64,000 nucleotides of DNA from Enterocloster hominis (ex Liu et al. 2021) (GTDB lineage Bacteria; Bacillota; Clostridia; Lachnospirales; Lachnospiraceae). The stretch covers positions 1 through 64,000 of the forward strand of contig JACRTJ010000011.1 in assembly GCA_014385265.1 (NCBI GenBank), written 5' to 3'. The translations under genes and the position numbers were made by a program. Below the pieces are notes generated by a model. It made no database searches, was not told the origin of the DNA, and was given only the letters and a program-made list of their open reading frames with translations. Shown piece after piece: positions 8,150 through 17,261 of this stretch (its first letter is position 1; the number at the start of each line of letters is the position of its first letter).

Positions 8150-10105
8150 GTGGAAAAGCCCACAATGCTGATCGTATCTCAGAGCTCAACGACAAATGTA
8201 GGAATGCGGTCCTATTTAAATCATATATTTAGTAAATATATCCATCTGGAAACCTGCCTTGCGGCAGATGTGGATACGGAACGGATGGAAAAGGCGGATC
8301 TGGTACTGTTCAGCTCCAGATCCGCGGCCAGGATGGCAGAGCCTCTCATGACGCCGAAGATCCGGTATCTGATCTGTATCCGGACCTTTAACCATACGTA
8401 TTTAAACAGGATCCTTTCGATCCCGTCCAATTCGGAGGTGTATCTGGTCAATGATTCGGAATGCTCGGCAAAGGACAGCATACAGCTTCTATACACACTT
8501 GGGATCACCCAATACCGTTTCATTCCATACTATCCGGACTGTCCGGAGACGGATCCCAGGATCCAGTATGCGGTGACGGTGGGAGAAAATAAGCTGGCTC
8601 CCAGGAACGTCCAGACGCTGGTGGACATCGGGATCCGGATCGCCGATATTTCGACGATCTCGGAGATCGCCTCATTTTTCCATCTGCCTTTAAGCCTGGC
8701 GGATGTGGTGTCCTTAAATTATATCAACCAGTTTGTGCAGCTTTTGAAAATATCCAATCACCAGCTGAGCCAGGCCACTAACACGAAGTTCATTACCCAG
8801 AGCATCATCAGCAACATTGATACGGGCATCTGTATCATAGACGATGAGGGGAAGATCCAGATGATCAATAAGCAGTTTAAGGAGGCCCTGGATATTCCCA
8901 GATCCCACCTGGTGGGTACGCTCCTTAAGGAGGCGGTACCGGAGCTGGACGGCATTGCGAAAAGGTCCCAGGACCAGCGTTCCCCATTTTTCCTGGTCTG
9001 TAGGGGTAAGGAGGAGCCTCTGAAGCTGACAGTCCAGGAGATCCGGGACATGAACCACCGGAGACTGACCATGATCCACTGCCATATGGACCAGCCGGCC
9101 CTGGAAAGACCGGCTCCAGAGGGGGATACGGAAGGAAACGTTATAAAGAGAGAAGGGGCCTACTTCCGCTTTGATGATTACCGGACGGCCAACAGCCGCT
9201 CTCTGCGCATGGTGGAGGCGGCCAGACGGATCTCCTTAACGGATTACCGGGTGCTGATCTCCGGGGAGCCGGGTACGGGAAGAGAGGTGCTGGCCCAGGC
9301 CATCCACAATAATTCCAGGAGAAGTGCAGAGCCCTTTATGAAGCTGAATCTGACGGTTTTGAGTGAAGGGCAGATCATGGAGGAGCTGTTTCCCGGAGAC
9401 GGCCGGGAGGGGATCTTAAATCGGGCAGAGGGCGGGACCCTGTATCTGAATGGCATTCACTGTATGTCGATATCGATGCAGAAGGAATTTTTAAATATGA
9501 TGGACCAGATGCCCGACGTGCGGTTTATCGCATCCACGGAAGAGGATCTTTATACCATGTGCCAGGAGGGGAGGTTTTTAAAGTCTCTTTTTTATATGAT
9601 CGGCGAGGTATCCCTGGAGACATTTCCCATCCGCCAGAGACCCGAGGATATTCCGCTTTTATTTGAGTACTTTATACGGAATATCTACAACAATTCAGCT
9701 CTGCGCTGGACCGATATGTGCAGCGAGGAGCTGTGGAACAGCCTGACGGCGTATTCATGGCCGGGCAACGGAAAGGAGATCGAAAACCTCTGTAAGTATG
9801 TTTACTGTTTTCATTCGGAGGGAAAGCTGACCATCCGGGATCTTCCGGCTTACATAAGGCTTCAGATGGCGAAAAAAACGTCGCTGCTTTCTCCCCTGGA
9901 AAAACGGGTCTTACAGACGGTGGCCCAGAATCCGAAGACCGGGCGGGCCGGTCTCCAGGAAATTTTGGAGAATGAAGGGATCCAGGTGGCGGAGGGAAAG
10001 ATCCGGAGCATCCTTCAGAGTCTTTCGGAGCAGGGACTCATAAAGGTGAACCGCACCAGAGGAGGCTGTGAGATCACAGAAACAGGAGAGCTCCAGTTAG
10101 AGTAA
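8150..10105 (+). CDS. PAS/AAA+ regulator with degenerate ATPase core
   Basis: A 651-residue transcription regulator built like a sigma-54 activator but altered. Residues 1-200 form an unrecognised sensory region, 213-310 a PAS-like domain, about 345-570 an AAA+ domain and 580-645 a winged-helix end in place of the usual Fis-type helix-turn-helix. The Walker A motif is GEPGTGRE (Lys replaced by Arg at 378), the GAFTGA loop that contacts sigma-54 is missing between 404 and 425, and Walker B reads GGTLYLNGI with no acidic pair. WPGN (537-540) is kept. I infer a ligand-responsive DNA-binding protein for the divergent amidohydrolases that neither hydrolyses ATP nor uses sigma-54. GTG at 8150 follows the G10 tract; ATG 8165 is an alternative start. 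Confidence 0.8.
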   Translation: MEKPTMLIVSQSSTTNVGMRSYLNHIFSKYIHLETCLAADVDTERMEKADLVLFSSRSAARMAEPLMTPKIRYLICIRTFNHTYLNRILSIPSNSEVYLVNDSECSAKDSIQLLYTLGITQYRFIPYYPDCPETDPRIQYAVTVGENKLAPRNVQTLVDIGIRIADISTISEIASFFHLPLSLADVVSLNYINQFVQLLKISNHQLSQATNTKFITQSIISNIDTGICIIDDEGKIQMINKQFKEALDIPRSHLVGTLLKEAVPELDGIAKRSQDQRSPFFLVCRGKEEPLKLTVQEIRDMNHRRLTMIHCHMDQPALERPAPEGDTEGNVIKREGAYFRFDDYRTANSRSLRMVEAARRISLTDYRVLISGEPGTGREVLAQAIHNNSRRSAEPFMKLNLTVLSEGQIMEELFPGDGREGILNRAEGGTLYLNGIHCMSISMQKEFLNMMDQMPDVRFIASTEEDLYTMCQEGRFLKSLFYMIGEVSLETFPIRQRPEDIPLLFEYFIRNIYNNSALRWTDMCSEELWNSLTAYSWPGNGKEIENLCKYVYCFHSEGKLTIRDLPAYIRLQMAKKTSLLSPLEKRVLQTVAQNPKTGRAGLQEILENEGIQVAEGKIRSILQSLSEQGLIKVNRTRGGCEITETGELQLE

Positions 10106-10111
10106 AATACA

Positions 10112-10173
10112 AAAGGGATTAGGTTGTTTAAACGAAGGAGAAAACTTCTTTAAAAACCTAATCCCTTTATTTT
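10112..10173. terminator. Intrinsic terminator
   Basis: AAAGGGATTAGGTT pairs with AACCTAATCCCTTT across a loop of about 30 bases, followed by ATTTTG. It closes the regulator gene on the plus strand and can also act on the minus strand for the convergent DUF3899 gene. Confidence 0.75.
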
Positions 10174-10312
10174 GTCTGACAATTTACGATGTGGACGAAA
10201 AATAACAGTTTCTGCTTTGACACACAATATATGTATTTGTATAATAAACACAATGAATCTCAAGTAAATATCTCAAATATATACAGAATACACATAAATG
10301 AGTCATGCACAT

Positions 10313-10726
10313 TTAGTAAAATGCAATGGTCAAAAACAGGGAGGCCAGGATAAAGACGCCTCCGGCCAGAAGCGGCTCCTTATAGGTGGCAGCCGGTTTC
10401 TTCTGGGTCAGATAGTCGGAATAGGACCCGAGCTGTTCGGGAGCAGGAGCGGCAGAACCATTGGAATCCTTTTCATCCTGTGCAAGATCGGAGTTTTTCC
10501 CCGAGCGCGCCAGCTTTTTGTGGGAGTAGACCAGCAGATCAAAGGAGCCGGCATATTTGGCCAGGCGGAAACAGCCCAGAATCATTGGGAGCATGCCGCC
10601 GATGAAGAGGCCGTCGATGAGCCGGTAGAGGAAGATCTGGTCCTTCTGGAAAAAAATGTAGGCAGCAGCCACGGCGATCCCCAGGACCACGTAGTTTTTC
10701 AGATTTTTGACTGAAAGTGAAGACAT
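10313..10726 (-). CDS. DUF3899-like membrane protein
   Basis: A 137-residue protein with two hydrophobic helices near the N-terminus (about 11-26 and 34-52), a charged soluble middle rich in Ser, Ala and Pro, and a last helix at the C-terminus (about 119-136). The segment LIDGLFIGGMLPMILGCFRLAKYAGSFD split across residues 36-63 matches the DUF3899 pattern, including G-x-F-D-x-L-x-Y. The function of that family is not known. AAGGACGGTG precedes the ATG. It stands alone, convergent with the regulator and divergent from the opp operon. Confidence 0.7.
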   Translation of the reverse strand: MSSLSVKNLKNYVVLGIAVAAAYIFFQKDQIFLYRLIDGLFIGGMLPMILGCFRLAKYAGSFDLLVYSHKKLARSGKNSDLAQDEKDSNGSAAPAPEQLGSYSDYLTQKKPAATYKEPLLAGGVFILASLFLTIAFY

Positions 10727-10854
10727 AGATGCACCGTCCTTTGTTTCTAAAAATGATTATGAGTCCTATTATACCTGGATTGGAAAGAAAGTCAAGAAAC
10801 GCCAGTCGTTATTTATGGGCAGAAGCCCTGCAATAAAAAAGGAGGAATGAGTGA

Positions 10855-12672
10855 ATGAAGAAAAGAGTATTAGCAGCAATGATGGCATGTGCCATGGCAG
10901 CCGGCCTGCTTTCCGGGTGCAGCAGCGAACCGAAGAATCCCGGGGATTCCAATGAGCCGGTTACCACAGCCGCAGCTGGGACCTCCGGAGAGAGCCAGGC
11001 CGGAGAGATAGCCTCGGCGGAAGAGTCCGGGCTGAAGATCTTCCATGACTATATGACGACGGATGTGGATACCATCAATCCGCATATTTATACCATGAGC
11101 GTATCCGGCGACGTGATCGCCAGGACTTCCCTCCAGCTTTACCGCCAGTATCCCAACGCGGAGGGGACCAGTTTCGAGTACCTCCCGGAGCTGGCAGAAA
11201 AAGAGCCGGAACAGACGGATGAGGAAGGAAAGGTATGGCATATCAAGATCCGTGAAAATGCCAAGTGGGAAAATGGAGACGCCATTGACGTAGACGATGT
11301 GATCTACTCCTTTAAGATGTGTCTGGATCCTATTATGGTCAACAGCCGTGCCTCCCAGCTTGCCAGCGACTATATCACTATTACCAAAGCATCGGATTAT
11401 TCTCTCCAGGGGAACGCCGGAACTGTTGCCTGGGAGGACGTAGGAATTAAAAAAGCCGACGACTATACCCTGGAGCTCCAGCTGGACGCTCCCGTGACGG
11501 CTGAAGACATTAAGTCACATTTTAACTATGTATGGACCTGCCTGGTTCATGAGCCTACTTATGAGGCATGTATGAGCGAGGACCGGAGCACAAACACTTA
11601 CGGATCCACCAGGGAAAAATACATGAGCTGCGGCGCATTTATCCTGGACCAGTGGATCGCAGGCTCCCAGTTCGATATGAAGAAGAACCCGGATTTCGTT
11701 CTGGGCGATAAGATCAAGCTGGATGGCTACAACTATAAGATCGTGGGCGACCGGAATACAGCCCTGGAGCTTTACTTAAACGGCGAACTGGACGCGGTTT
11801 CCTTAAGCCCGGAATCCATCGAGCAGTATATCGATGATCCTAGCATCAAGAAAGCCCCGGCCACTTCGATTCAGACCCTTACCATCAACCATGGAAATAC
11901 CAATAACAATGGAATTCTTGGAAATTTAAATTTCCGCAAGGCCTTATTCTATGCTGTCGATCGTGAGAGCATTGCAAAGATGACAAACGGGATCCCGGCC
12001 AATTATCTGGTTGCCAGCAAGTGTCTTGGCTTAGACGGAAAGACTTACCGGGATATGGAAGAGTCCCAGGCTCTCTTAGAGCCCAACCTGGGCTACGATC
12101 CGGCAAAGGCAAAGGAATATTATGAGAAGGCCCTGGAAGAATGCGGCCTTACAAGTCTGACCCTGACCTTACAGTATAACGAGACCAGCGCCAATAATAA
12201 AGCAGCTTCTGAATTTCTGCACAAATCTCTGCCAGAGGTATTTGGCGACAGCTTTACTCTGGAATTGATGGCTGGCTCCACTTCCGTATTAAACAGCTAT
12301 ATCAAGGGCTGGAAGGAAGGCGATCCCAACAGCTTCGAGCTTCAGTGGAGAGGCTGGAACACCAGTACTCCGGCTCCGTGGAACGGACTTAAGGTTTACA
12401 GCAGCATGTATTCCAATAAGAACGAGCCATATTATAACGACGAATTTGACGCCCTTTGGGAAAAGGCCAACTACGATATCGAAGCGAAGCTGGATCCTGC
12501 ATACCGCATGGACCTCACAAGACAGATGGAAAAGATCGTTCTGGATGAAGTGGCGGCCTGCCCGGTCTATGAGGCTCCGTCCTACAATCTGATCAGCTCT
12601 AAGATCCATCTTGTATGCGACGAATATATCCCCGGCTATGGCTTTGGATACATTCTCAGTACAAAGGACTGA
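10855..12672 (+). CDS. oppA: Peptide ABC transporter substrate-binding lipoprotein
   Basis: A 605-residue family 5 solute-binding protein that captures oligopeptides outside the membrane for the Opp importer. It starts with a lipoprotein signal: a basic MKKR, a hydrophobic core, then LLSGC with C22 as the lipidated residue, followed by a Ser/Thr/Glu linker. The mature part has the family's DVDTINPHIY opening and the KIRENAKWENGDAIDVDDV signature. GGAGGAATGA lies ahead of the ATG. Four further opp genes follow, but a strong hairpin separates this gene from them, which would allow the binding protein to be made in excess over the membrane parts. Confidence 0.92.
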   Translation: MKKRVLAAMMACAMAAGLLSGCSSEPKNPGDSNEPVTTAAAGTSGESQAGEIASAEESGLKIFHDYMTTDVDTINPHIYTMSVSGDVIARTSLQLYRQYPNAEGTSFEYLPELAEKEPEQTDEEGKVWHIKIRENAKWENGDAIDVDDVIYSFKMCLDPIMVNSRASQLASDYITITKASDYSLQGNAGTVAWEDVGIKKADDYTLELQLDAPVTAEDIKSHFNYVWTCLVHEPTYEACMSEDRSTNTYGSTREKYMSCGAFILDQWIAGSQFDMKKNPDFVLGDKIKLDGYNYKIVGDRNTALELYLNGELDAVSLSPESIEQYIDDPSIKKAPATSIQTLTINHGNTNNNGILGNLNFRKALFYAVDRESIAKMTNGIPANYLVASKCLGLDGKTYRDMEESQALLEPNLGYDPAKAKEYYEKALEECGLTSLTLTLQYNETSANNKAASEFLHKSLPEVFGDSFTLELMAGSTSVLNSYIKGWKEGDPNSFELQWRGWNTSTPAPWNGLKVYSSMYSNKNEPYYNDEFDALWEKANYDIEAKLDPAYRMDLTRQMEKIVLDEVAACPVYEAPSYNLISSKIHLVCDEYIPGYGFGYILSTKD

Positions 12673-12702
12673 TCGTTTGCAGAATAACTGACAGGAACCA
12701 GG

Positions 12703-12745
12703 ATGGGGATGCTGCAAGGCTGCTGTTTTGCGGCATCCCCATTTT
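12703..12745 (+). terminator. Intra-operon attenuator between oppA and oppB
   Basis: ATGGGGATGCTGC pairs with GCGGCATCCCCAT, followed by TTTTCT, 30 bases after the oppA stop. This is a classic partial terminator between a binding-protein gene and its permease genes. No new promoter was obvious before oppB, so read-through is likely to supply the rest of the operon. Confidence 0.75.
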
Positions 12746-12774
12746 CTAATCTGATGTGGAAAGGAACATGTCTT

Positions 12775-13725
12775 ATGGCGAAGTATACGATCCAGCGAAT
12801 TTTAGCCATGCTGCTGACCATGTTTATCATACTGACCGTGGGATTCATGGTGATCCGCCTCATGCCTGGGGGGATTTTTGACGATGCGGTGGATATGACC
12901 CATGAGCAGAGGGCGGCCCTGGAGGCAAAATATAACCTTGATAAGCCGATCATCGTCCAGTACGGCCTGTTTTTAAAGGGTCTGATCTTAGAGGGAGACT
13001 GGGGGACATCCCTTAAGATGAACATTAACGTGCCGGTCTGGGATATTATAAAGACCAAGATCCCGGTGACGTTATATATTAATTTCTTCTCGCTGCTGAT
13101 CTCCCTGCCGCTGGGAATCGGCCTGGGGATCGTGGCGGCCATACGGAAAAACTCCATCACCGACTACCTGATCTCGTTTCTGGTGGTCATCTTTATCTCC
13201 GTGCCGTCGTTTATCTTTGCGACGCTGCTCCAGTATTTCGTGGCGTTTAAGGGTGGGCTGTTCCCGATCATCTTCGATGCCACATCCACTGGCTGGGCCA
13301 GGTTCCATGGTCTGGCACTTCCCATCATCGCCCTGTCCTTAGGCCCCATTGCCCGCGTCACCAGGTATTTGAGGGCAGAGCTGGCCGAGACCATCAATTC
13401 GGACTTCATGCTCCTTGCCAAGACCAAGGGGCTTACGGAGCGGCAGGCTACCTTGAACCATGGGATCCGCAATTCCCTGCTTCCGTTAATGAACATCATC
13501 GTTCCCATGTTCACGAGCATCATGGGCGGAAGTCTGGTGATCGAGACGATCTTTTCGATTCCCGGCATGGGTGGTATCATGGTCAAATCCGTCAACGCGC
13601 CGGATTATACAGTGACCCTTGCAGTACTGATTTTTTACTCGCTGGTTTCTCTGATCACGGTTCTGATCGTGGATCTGTCTTACGGCATTGTTGACCCGCG
13701 TGTGAGGATGGGAGGGAAGAAGTAA
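12775..13725 (+). CDS. oppB: Oligopeptide ABC transporter permease OppB
   Basis: A 316-residue integral membrane subunit of the DppB/OppB family. It opens with the family N-terminus MAKYTIQRILAML, has the RLMPGG motif after the first helix, and carries the EAA-type coupling loop AKTKGLTERQATLNHGIRNS that docks on the ATPase subunits. Six helices are expected. The start at 12775 follows AAAGGAAC; a longer frame from 12703 would run through the attenuator hairpin. Its stop and the start of oppC overlap by one base, so translation is coupled. Confidence 0.92.
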   Translation: MAKYTIQRILAMLLTMFIILTVGFMVIRLMPGGIFDDAVDMTHEQRAALEAKYNLDKPIIVQYGLFLKGLILEGDWGTSLKMNINVPVWDIIKTKIPVTLYINFFSLLISLPLGIGLGIVAAIRKNSITDYLISFLVVIFISVPSFIFATLLQYFVAFKGGLFPIIFDATSTGWARFHGLALPIIALSLGPIARVTRYLRAELAETINSDFMLLAKTKGLTERQATLNHGIRNSLLPLMNIIVPMFTSIMGGSLVIETIFSIPGMGGIMVKSVNAPDYTVTLAVLIFYSLVSLITVLIVDLSYGIVDPRVRMGGKK

Positions 13726-14873
13726 TGGCAAAATTTTATTCTTCCGATTTGCCTGAATACCAGGTGGAGCCGGAAAGCTTTGAGTTTGTCCAGATGGAGG
13801 GCGAGATCGCTGATGAAAAGTTCCAGGATAAGCCCATCGGCTTCTTTAAGGACGCCATGCTGCGCTTCTGCCGCAGTAAGGTTTCCATCATCGCCTTCAT
13901 AGGGATCGTGATCGTTCTTCTGTTCGCTGTGTTTGCCCCGGCCCTCAGCCGCTGGGACTACAACGACCAGGATCTGAACCGCATCAATCTTCCGCCCAAG
14001 GTGCCGGTGCTGGAAAACTATGGGATCCTGGACGGGACCCGGTGGCTCACCAACCGGCGGGTGGACTCTCTGGAGGATACCTCCCGGTATCCGGAGGGCA
14101 GTATCTTAAAGGTCATCAATCACCGCACGGTCCAGGGCGTGGAAATGTGCGATATTAAGGTGGATTATTATAAGTACTCCGGCGTGGAGGACGGAACGTA
14201 TTTCTGGATGGGGACCGACTATCTGGGCCGGGATCTCTGGGTGCGCATGTGGCGCGGCGCCAGGGTCTCCCTGCTGATCGCCTTTATTTCTGTGATCTGC
14301 AACGTGTGCATCGGCATTGTATACGGCTCCATCGCAGGCTATTACGGCGGAAAGGTGGATATGATCATGATGCGTATCACCGAGATCATCGGCGCGTTCC
14401 CGGAAATCGTGGTGGTGACTCTGTTCATCCTGTTTTTTGGTACGGGGATCCTTTCCATCATCCTCTGCCTGGTGGTCCAGAACTGGATCGGAACGGCCAG
14501 GATGATCCGCTCTCAGTTTTACCGCTATAAGGGCAGCGAGTACGTGCTGGCGGCCAGGACCCTGGGCGTCAGGGACATGGCTCTGATCTTCCGCCATATC
14601 CTGCCCAACTCCATCGGCCCCATCATTACCAGGGCCATGATCGCCATTCCGGGCGCTATCTTCACCGAGTCCTTCTTAGCTTACATTGGACTGGGGATCC
14701 GTGCTCCGGAAAGCTCCATTGGCGTTCTCTTATCCCAGGGCCAGAAGGTGATGCAGCAGTATCCCAACCAGGTATTTTTCCCGGCGGTGGTGATCTCCCT
14801 GTTAATGATCGCCTTCAACATGCTATCCAACGGCCTGCGCGACGCCTTTGATCCGACCCAGCGGGGCGCATAA
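13725..14873 (+). CDS. oppC: Oligopeptide ABC transporter permease OppC
   Basis: A 382-residue permease of the DppC/OppC type, the partner of OppB in the translocation pore. After a cytoplasmic N-terminus and a first helix (about 50-70) comes an extracytoplasmic stretch of roughly 100 residues, then the FWMGTDYLGRDLWVRMWRGA motif and the five-helix core. The EAA loop reads AARTLGVRDMALIFRHILPN. This long segment between helix 1 and the core is usual in longer OppC proteins. The gene begins at the last base of the oppB stop codon. Confidence 0.92.
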   Translation: MAKFYSSDLPEYQVEPESFEFVQMEGEIADEKFQDKPIGFFKDAMLRFCRSKVSIIAFIGIVIVLLFAVFAPALSRWDYNDQDLNRINLPPKVPVLENYGILDGTRWLTNRRVDSLEDTSRYPEGSILKVINHRTVQGVEMCDIKVDYYKYSGVEDGTYFWMGTDYLGRDLWVRMWRGARVSLLIAFISVICNVCIGIVYGSIAGYYGGKVDMIMMRITEIIGAFPEIVVVTLFILFFGTGILSIILCLVVQNWIGTARMIRSQFYRYKGSEYVLAARTLGVRDMALIFRHILPNSIGPIITRAMIAIPGAIFTESFLAYIGLGIRAPESSIGVLLSQGQKVMQQYPNQVFFPAVVISLLMIAFNMLSNGLRDAFDPTQRGA

Positions 14874-14890
14874 GGAAAGGAGAGAAAAGT

Positions 14891-15934
14891 ATGGAACCAA
14901 TTTTAAGCGTAAAAGATCTTTCCGTATCCTTCAATGCCTTTGCAGGAAAGGTGCATGCGGTGCGGGATGTGAATTTTGACCTGTATAAGGGCGAGACCCT
15001 GGCCATCGTGGGGGAGTCCGGTTCTGGAAAATCCGTGACTACCAAGGCGATCTTAGGGATCCTGGCCAAAAACGGCCATATCGACAGCGGCACTATTATG
15101 TACCAGGGCCAGGATATGGCGAAGTATAAGGAGGCCGATTTTTATAAGATCCGCGGAAAACGGATCTCCCTGGTATTCCAGGACCCGCTTTCGGCCTTAA
15201 ATCCCATTATGAAGATCGGAAAGCAGATCACCGAGGCTCTGATCTTAAGCAAGGCCATTGAAAAGTCCAAAGCCAAGGCCCGGGCCATCGAGCTTATGGA
15301 GGCTGTGGGGATCCCCAACGCCGCCGAGCGGTATGACGCTTATCCTTTCCAGTTTTCCGGCGGTATGCGCCAGAGGATCGTCATCGCCATCGCTCTGGCC
15401 AGCAACCCGGAGATCCTGATCTGTGATGAGCCGACAACAGCACTGGATGTGACCATCCAGGCCAGGATCCTGGAGCTGATCAACGATATGAAGCGGGAAA
15501 GGGATCTTTCGGTGATCTTCATCACCCACGATCTGGGCGTGGTGGCCAACATGGCGGACCGGATCTGCGTGATGTATGCAGGACGCATTGTGGAAGTGGG
15601 GACCTGCGAGGATATTTTCTATCGGCCGGCCCATCCTTATACCTGGGCGCTCCTTTCGGCTATGCCGGACCTTCACACGGAGGAGACACTGTTTGCTATC
15701 CCCGGTGCGCCGCCCAACATGCTGCATCCGCCCAAGGGAGATGCCTTTGCGGCCAGAAATAAGTATGCCATGAAGATCGATTTTGAAAAGGAGCCGCCGT
15801 ATTTTAAGATCTCTGATACCCATTATGCCGCCACCTGGCTGCTTCATCCCGACGCGCCCAAGGTGGAGATGCCGGATATCTTAAAGCACAGGATCGCCAG
15901 GATGAGGGAGGAGGCAGGATATGAAATCGGATAA
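14891..15934 (+). CDS. oppD: Oligopeptide ABC transporter ATPase OppD
   Basis: A 347-residue ATP-binding subunit, one of the two motors that power peptide import. Visible motifs are Walker A GESGSGKS (about 39-46), the Q-loop region LVFQDPLSALNP, signature FSGGMRQR, Walker B ILICDEPTTALD and the switch His in FITHDLGV. The C-terminal extension with HPYTWALLSAMPDL and the oligopeptide C-terminal domain is present. GGAAAGGAGAG precedes the ATG. The gene overlaps oppF by 14 bases. Confidence 0.93.
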   Translation: MEPILSVKDLSVSFNAFAGKVHAVRDVNFDLYKGETLAIVGESGSGKSVTTKAILGILAKNGHIDSGTIMYQGQDMAKYKEADFYKIRGKRISLVFQDPLSALNPIMKIGKQITEALILSKAIEKSKAKARAIELMEAVGIPNAAERYDAYPFQFSGGMRQRIVIAIALASNPEILICDEPTTALDVTIQARILELINDMKRERDLSVIFITHDLGVVANMADRICVMYAGRIVEVGTCEDIFYRPAHPYTWALLSAMPDLHTEETLFAIPGAPPNMLHPPKGDAFAARNKYAMKIDFEKEPPYFKISDTHYAATWLLHPDAPKVEMPDILKHRIARMREEAGYEIG

Positions 15935-16883
15935 CAGAAAAGAGCGTGACCATATCCTGGATGTGGATCACTTAAGTATGCACTTTACCACGAAAAAGCG
16001 CGGGAAAACCTCGGTGGTGAAGGCGGTGGACGATGTTTCCTTTTATGTGGAGCGGGGAGAGACCTTCGGGCTGGTGGGGGAATCCGGCTGCGGAAAGACC
16101 ACCACAGGCCGCACCATCATCCGTCTGTACGATCCCACCAGCGGGACCGTGTCCTTTGACGGAAAAGAGATCAGCGGGAAGATGGATAAGAGCCTGAGAA
16201 AGTATATCACCGACAACATCGCCATGATCTTCCAGGATCCCATTGCCTCTTTAAACCCCAGAATGACAGTCCAGGAGATCATTGCCGAGGGCTTAAAGAT
16301 CCGCGGGGTAAAGGATCCGGAGGAGCTGCATCGGCAGGTGGTGGCCATGCTGGAGCACGTGGGGCTTCAGGCGGAGCATGCCTCCCGGTACCCCCACGAA
16401 TTCTCCGGCGGCCAGAGGCAGAGGATCGGCATTGCCAGGGCGCTGATCGTGAAGCCCCAGATGGTGATCGCCGATGAGCCTGTGTCGGCCCTGGACGTTT
16501 CGGTCCAGGCCCAGGTCATCAATCTGTTAAACAAGCTGAAGGAGGAGATGGGGCTGACCATTCTCTTCATTGCCCATAACCTGTCGGTGGTCAAGTACTT
16601 TTCTGACCGGATCGGCGTGATGTATTATGGAAAGCTGGTGGAGATGGCGGATTCCGACGAATTATTTAAGAATCCCATGCATCCGTACACCCGGGCTTTG
16701 CTTTCTGCTATCCCAGAGCCGGATCCCATCAATGAAAAGAAGCGGAAGAAGATCCATTATGATCCGGAAATGCACCGGTATGGGGATGGGAACCAGCCTT
16801 CTTACCATGAGATCGCTCCCGGGCATACCATTTACTGTTCGGACGGTGAATTTGAAGAGATAAAGAAGCAGTGGAAGGCGTAA
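15921..16883 (+). CDS. oppF: Oligopeptide ABC transporter ATPase OppF
   Basis: A 320-residue second ATPase of the Opp importer, expected to pair with OppD. It has Walker A GESGCGKT, the Q-loop [14 protein letters not shown], signature FSGGQRQR, Walker [13 protein letters not shown] and the switch His in FIAHNLSV. The C-terminal [16 protein letters not shown] segment is typical of OppF. It starts inside the end of oppD with AGGAGGCAGG as the ribosome site, and it is the last gene of the operon before a strong terminator. Confidence 0.93.
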   Translation: MKSDNRKERDHILDVDHLSMHFTTKKRGKTSVVKAVDDVSFYVERGETFGLVGESGCGKTTTGRTIIRLYDPTSGTVSFDGKEISGKMDKSLRKYITDNIAMIFQDPIASLNPRMTVQEIIAEGLKIRGVKDPEELHRQVVAMLEHVGLQAEHASRYPHEFSGGQRQRIGIARALIVKPQMVIADEPVSALDVSVQAQVINLLNKLKEEMGLTILFIAHNLSVVKYFSDRIGVMYYGKLVEMADSDELFKNPMHPYTRALLSAIPEPDPINEKKRKKIHYDPEMHRYGDGNQPSYHEIAPGHTIYCSDGEFEEIKKQWKA

Positions 16884-16904
16884 GAAAATAGAAGTAAGAA
16901 ATGG

Positions 16905-16951
16905 AAGATGCTGCAAAGGGCAGGCTTTATATTCCCTTTGCAGCATCTTTT
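16905..16951 (+). terminator. Intrinsic terminator of the opp operon
   Basis: AAGATGCTGCAAAGGG pairs perfectly with CCCTTTGCAGCATCTT across a 13-base loop, followed by TTA. It lies 22 bases beyond the oppF stop. Confidence 0.85.
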
Positions 16952-17041
16952 ATGCCATAGGAAAGTGCCGTCCTACGACATAAAAAACGCTCCGCGGGGA
17001 TCGCCATGCGGTGAAAGGGAATTATAAAACAAAAATAAAGA

Positions 17042-17070
17042 TTGTCATCCAGATATCGCTATTATATAAT
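17042..17070 (+). promoter_or_regulatory. Toxin promoter, unit 1
   Basis: TTGTCA (17042-17047), a 17-bp spacer and a perfect TATAAT (17065-17070). Transcription should start near 17077-17079, so the mRNA begins at about GGGAAACCACAGAG, the sequence that is complementary to its own 3' end. Confidence 0.85.
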
Positions 17071-17168
17071 ACCAATATGGGAAACCACAGAGCCAGGGCG
17101 GCTTACCCTCTGATGATTCGGAGGGCCTATAACCCCTCCAGACCAAAGAGGAAAGGAGGGCGTTGCTT

Positions 17169-17261
17169 ATGTATATTACATATTCTGATATGGTTCAGAC
17201 GGGAATATTCATATGCGCCCTTGTGGGACTGTGCTATACAGTCTTTAAGGGAAAAAAGTAG
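17169..17261 (+). CDS. Holin-like type I toxin peptide, unit 1
   Basis: A 30-residue peptide beginning MYITYSDMVQTG, followed by one hydrophobic helix (about residues 11-26) and a basic end FKGKK. This layout matches the small holin-like toxins (Hol_Tox type) of Firmicutes, single-span membrane peptides whose overproduction is known to harm the membrane. AAAGGAGGG sits 8 bases upstream. The mRNA can hide this site: CCCCTCC at 17133-17139 is able to pair with it, or with GGAGGG at 17120-17125. A convergent antisense RNA covers the 3' end of the message. The function is inferred from architecture, not tested. A longer frame from 17011 that overlaps it is judged spurious. Confidence 0.82.
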   Translation: MYITYSDMVQTGIFICALVGLCYTVFKGKK

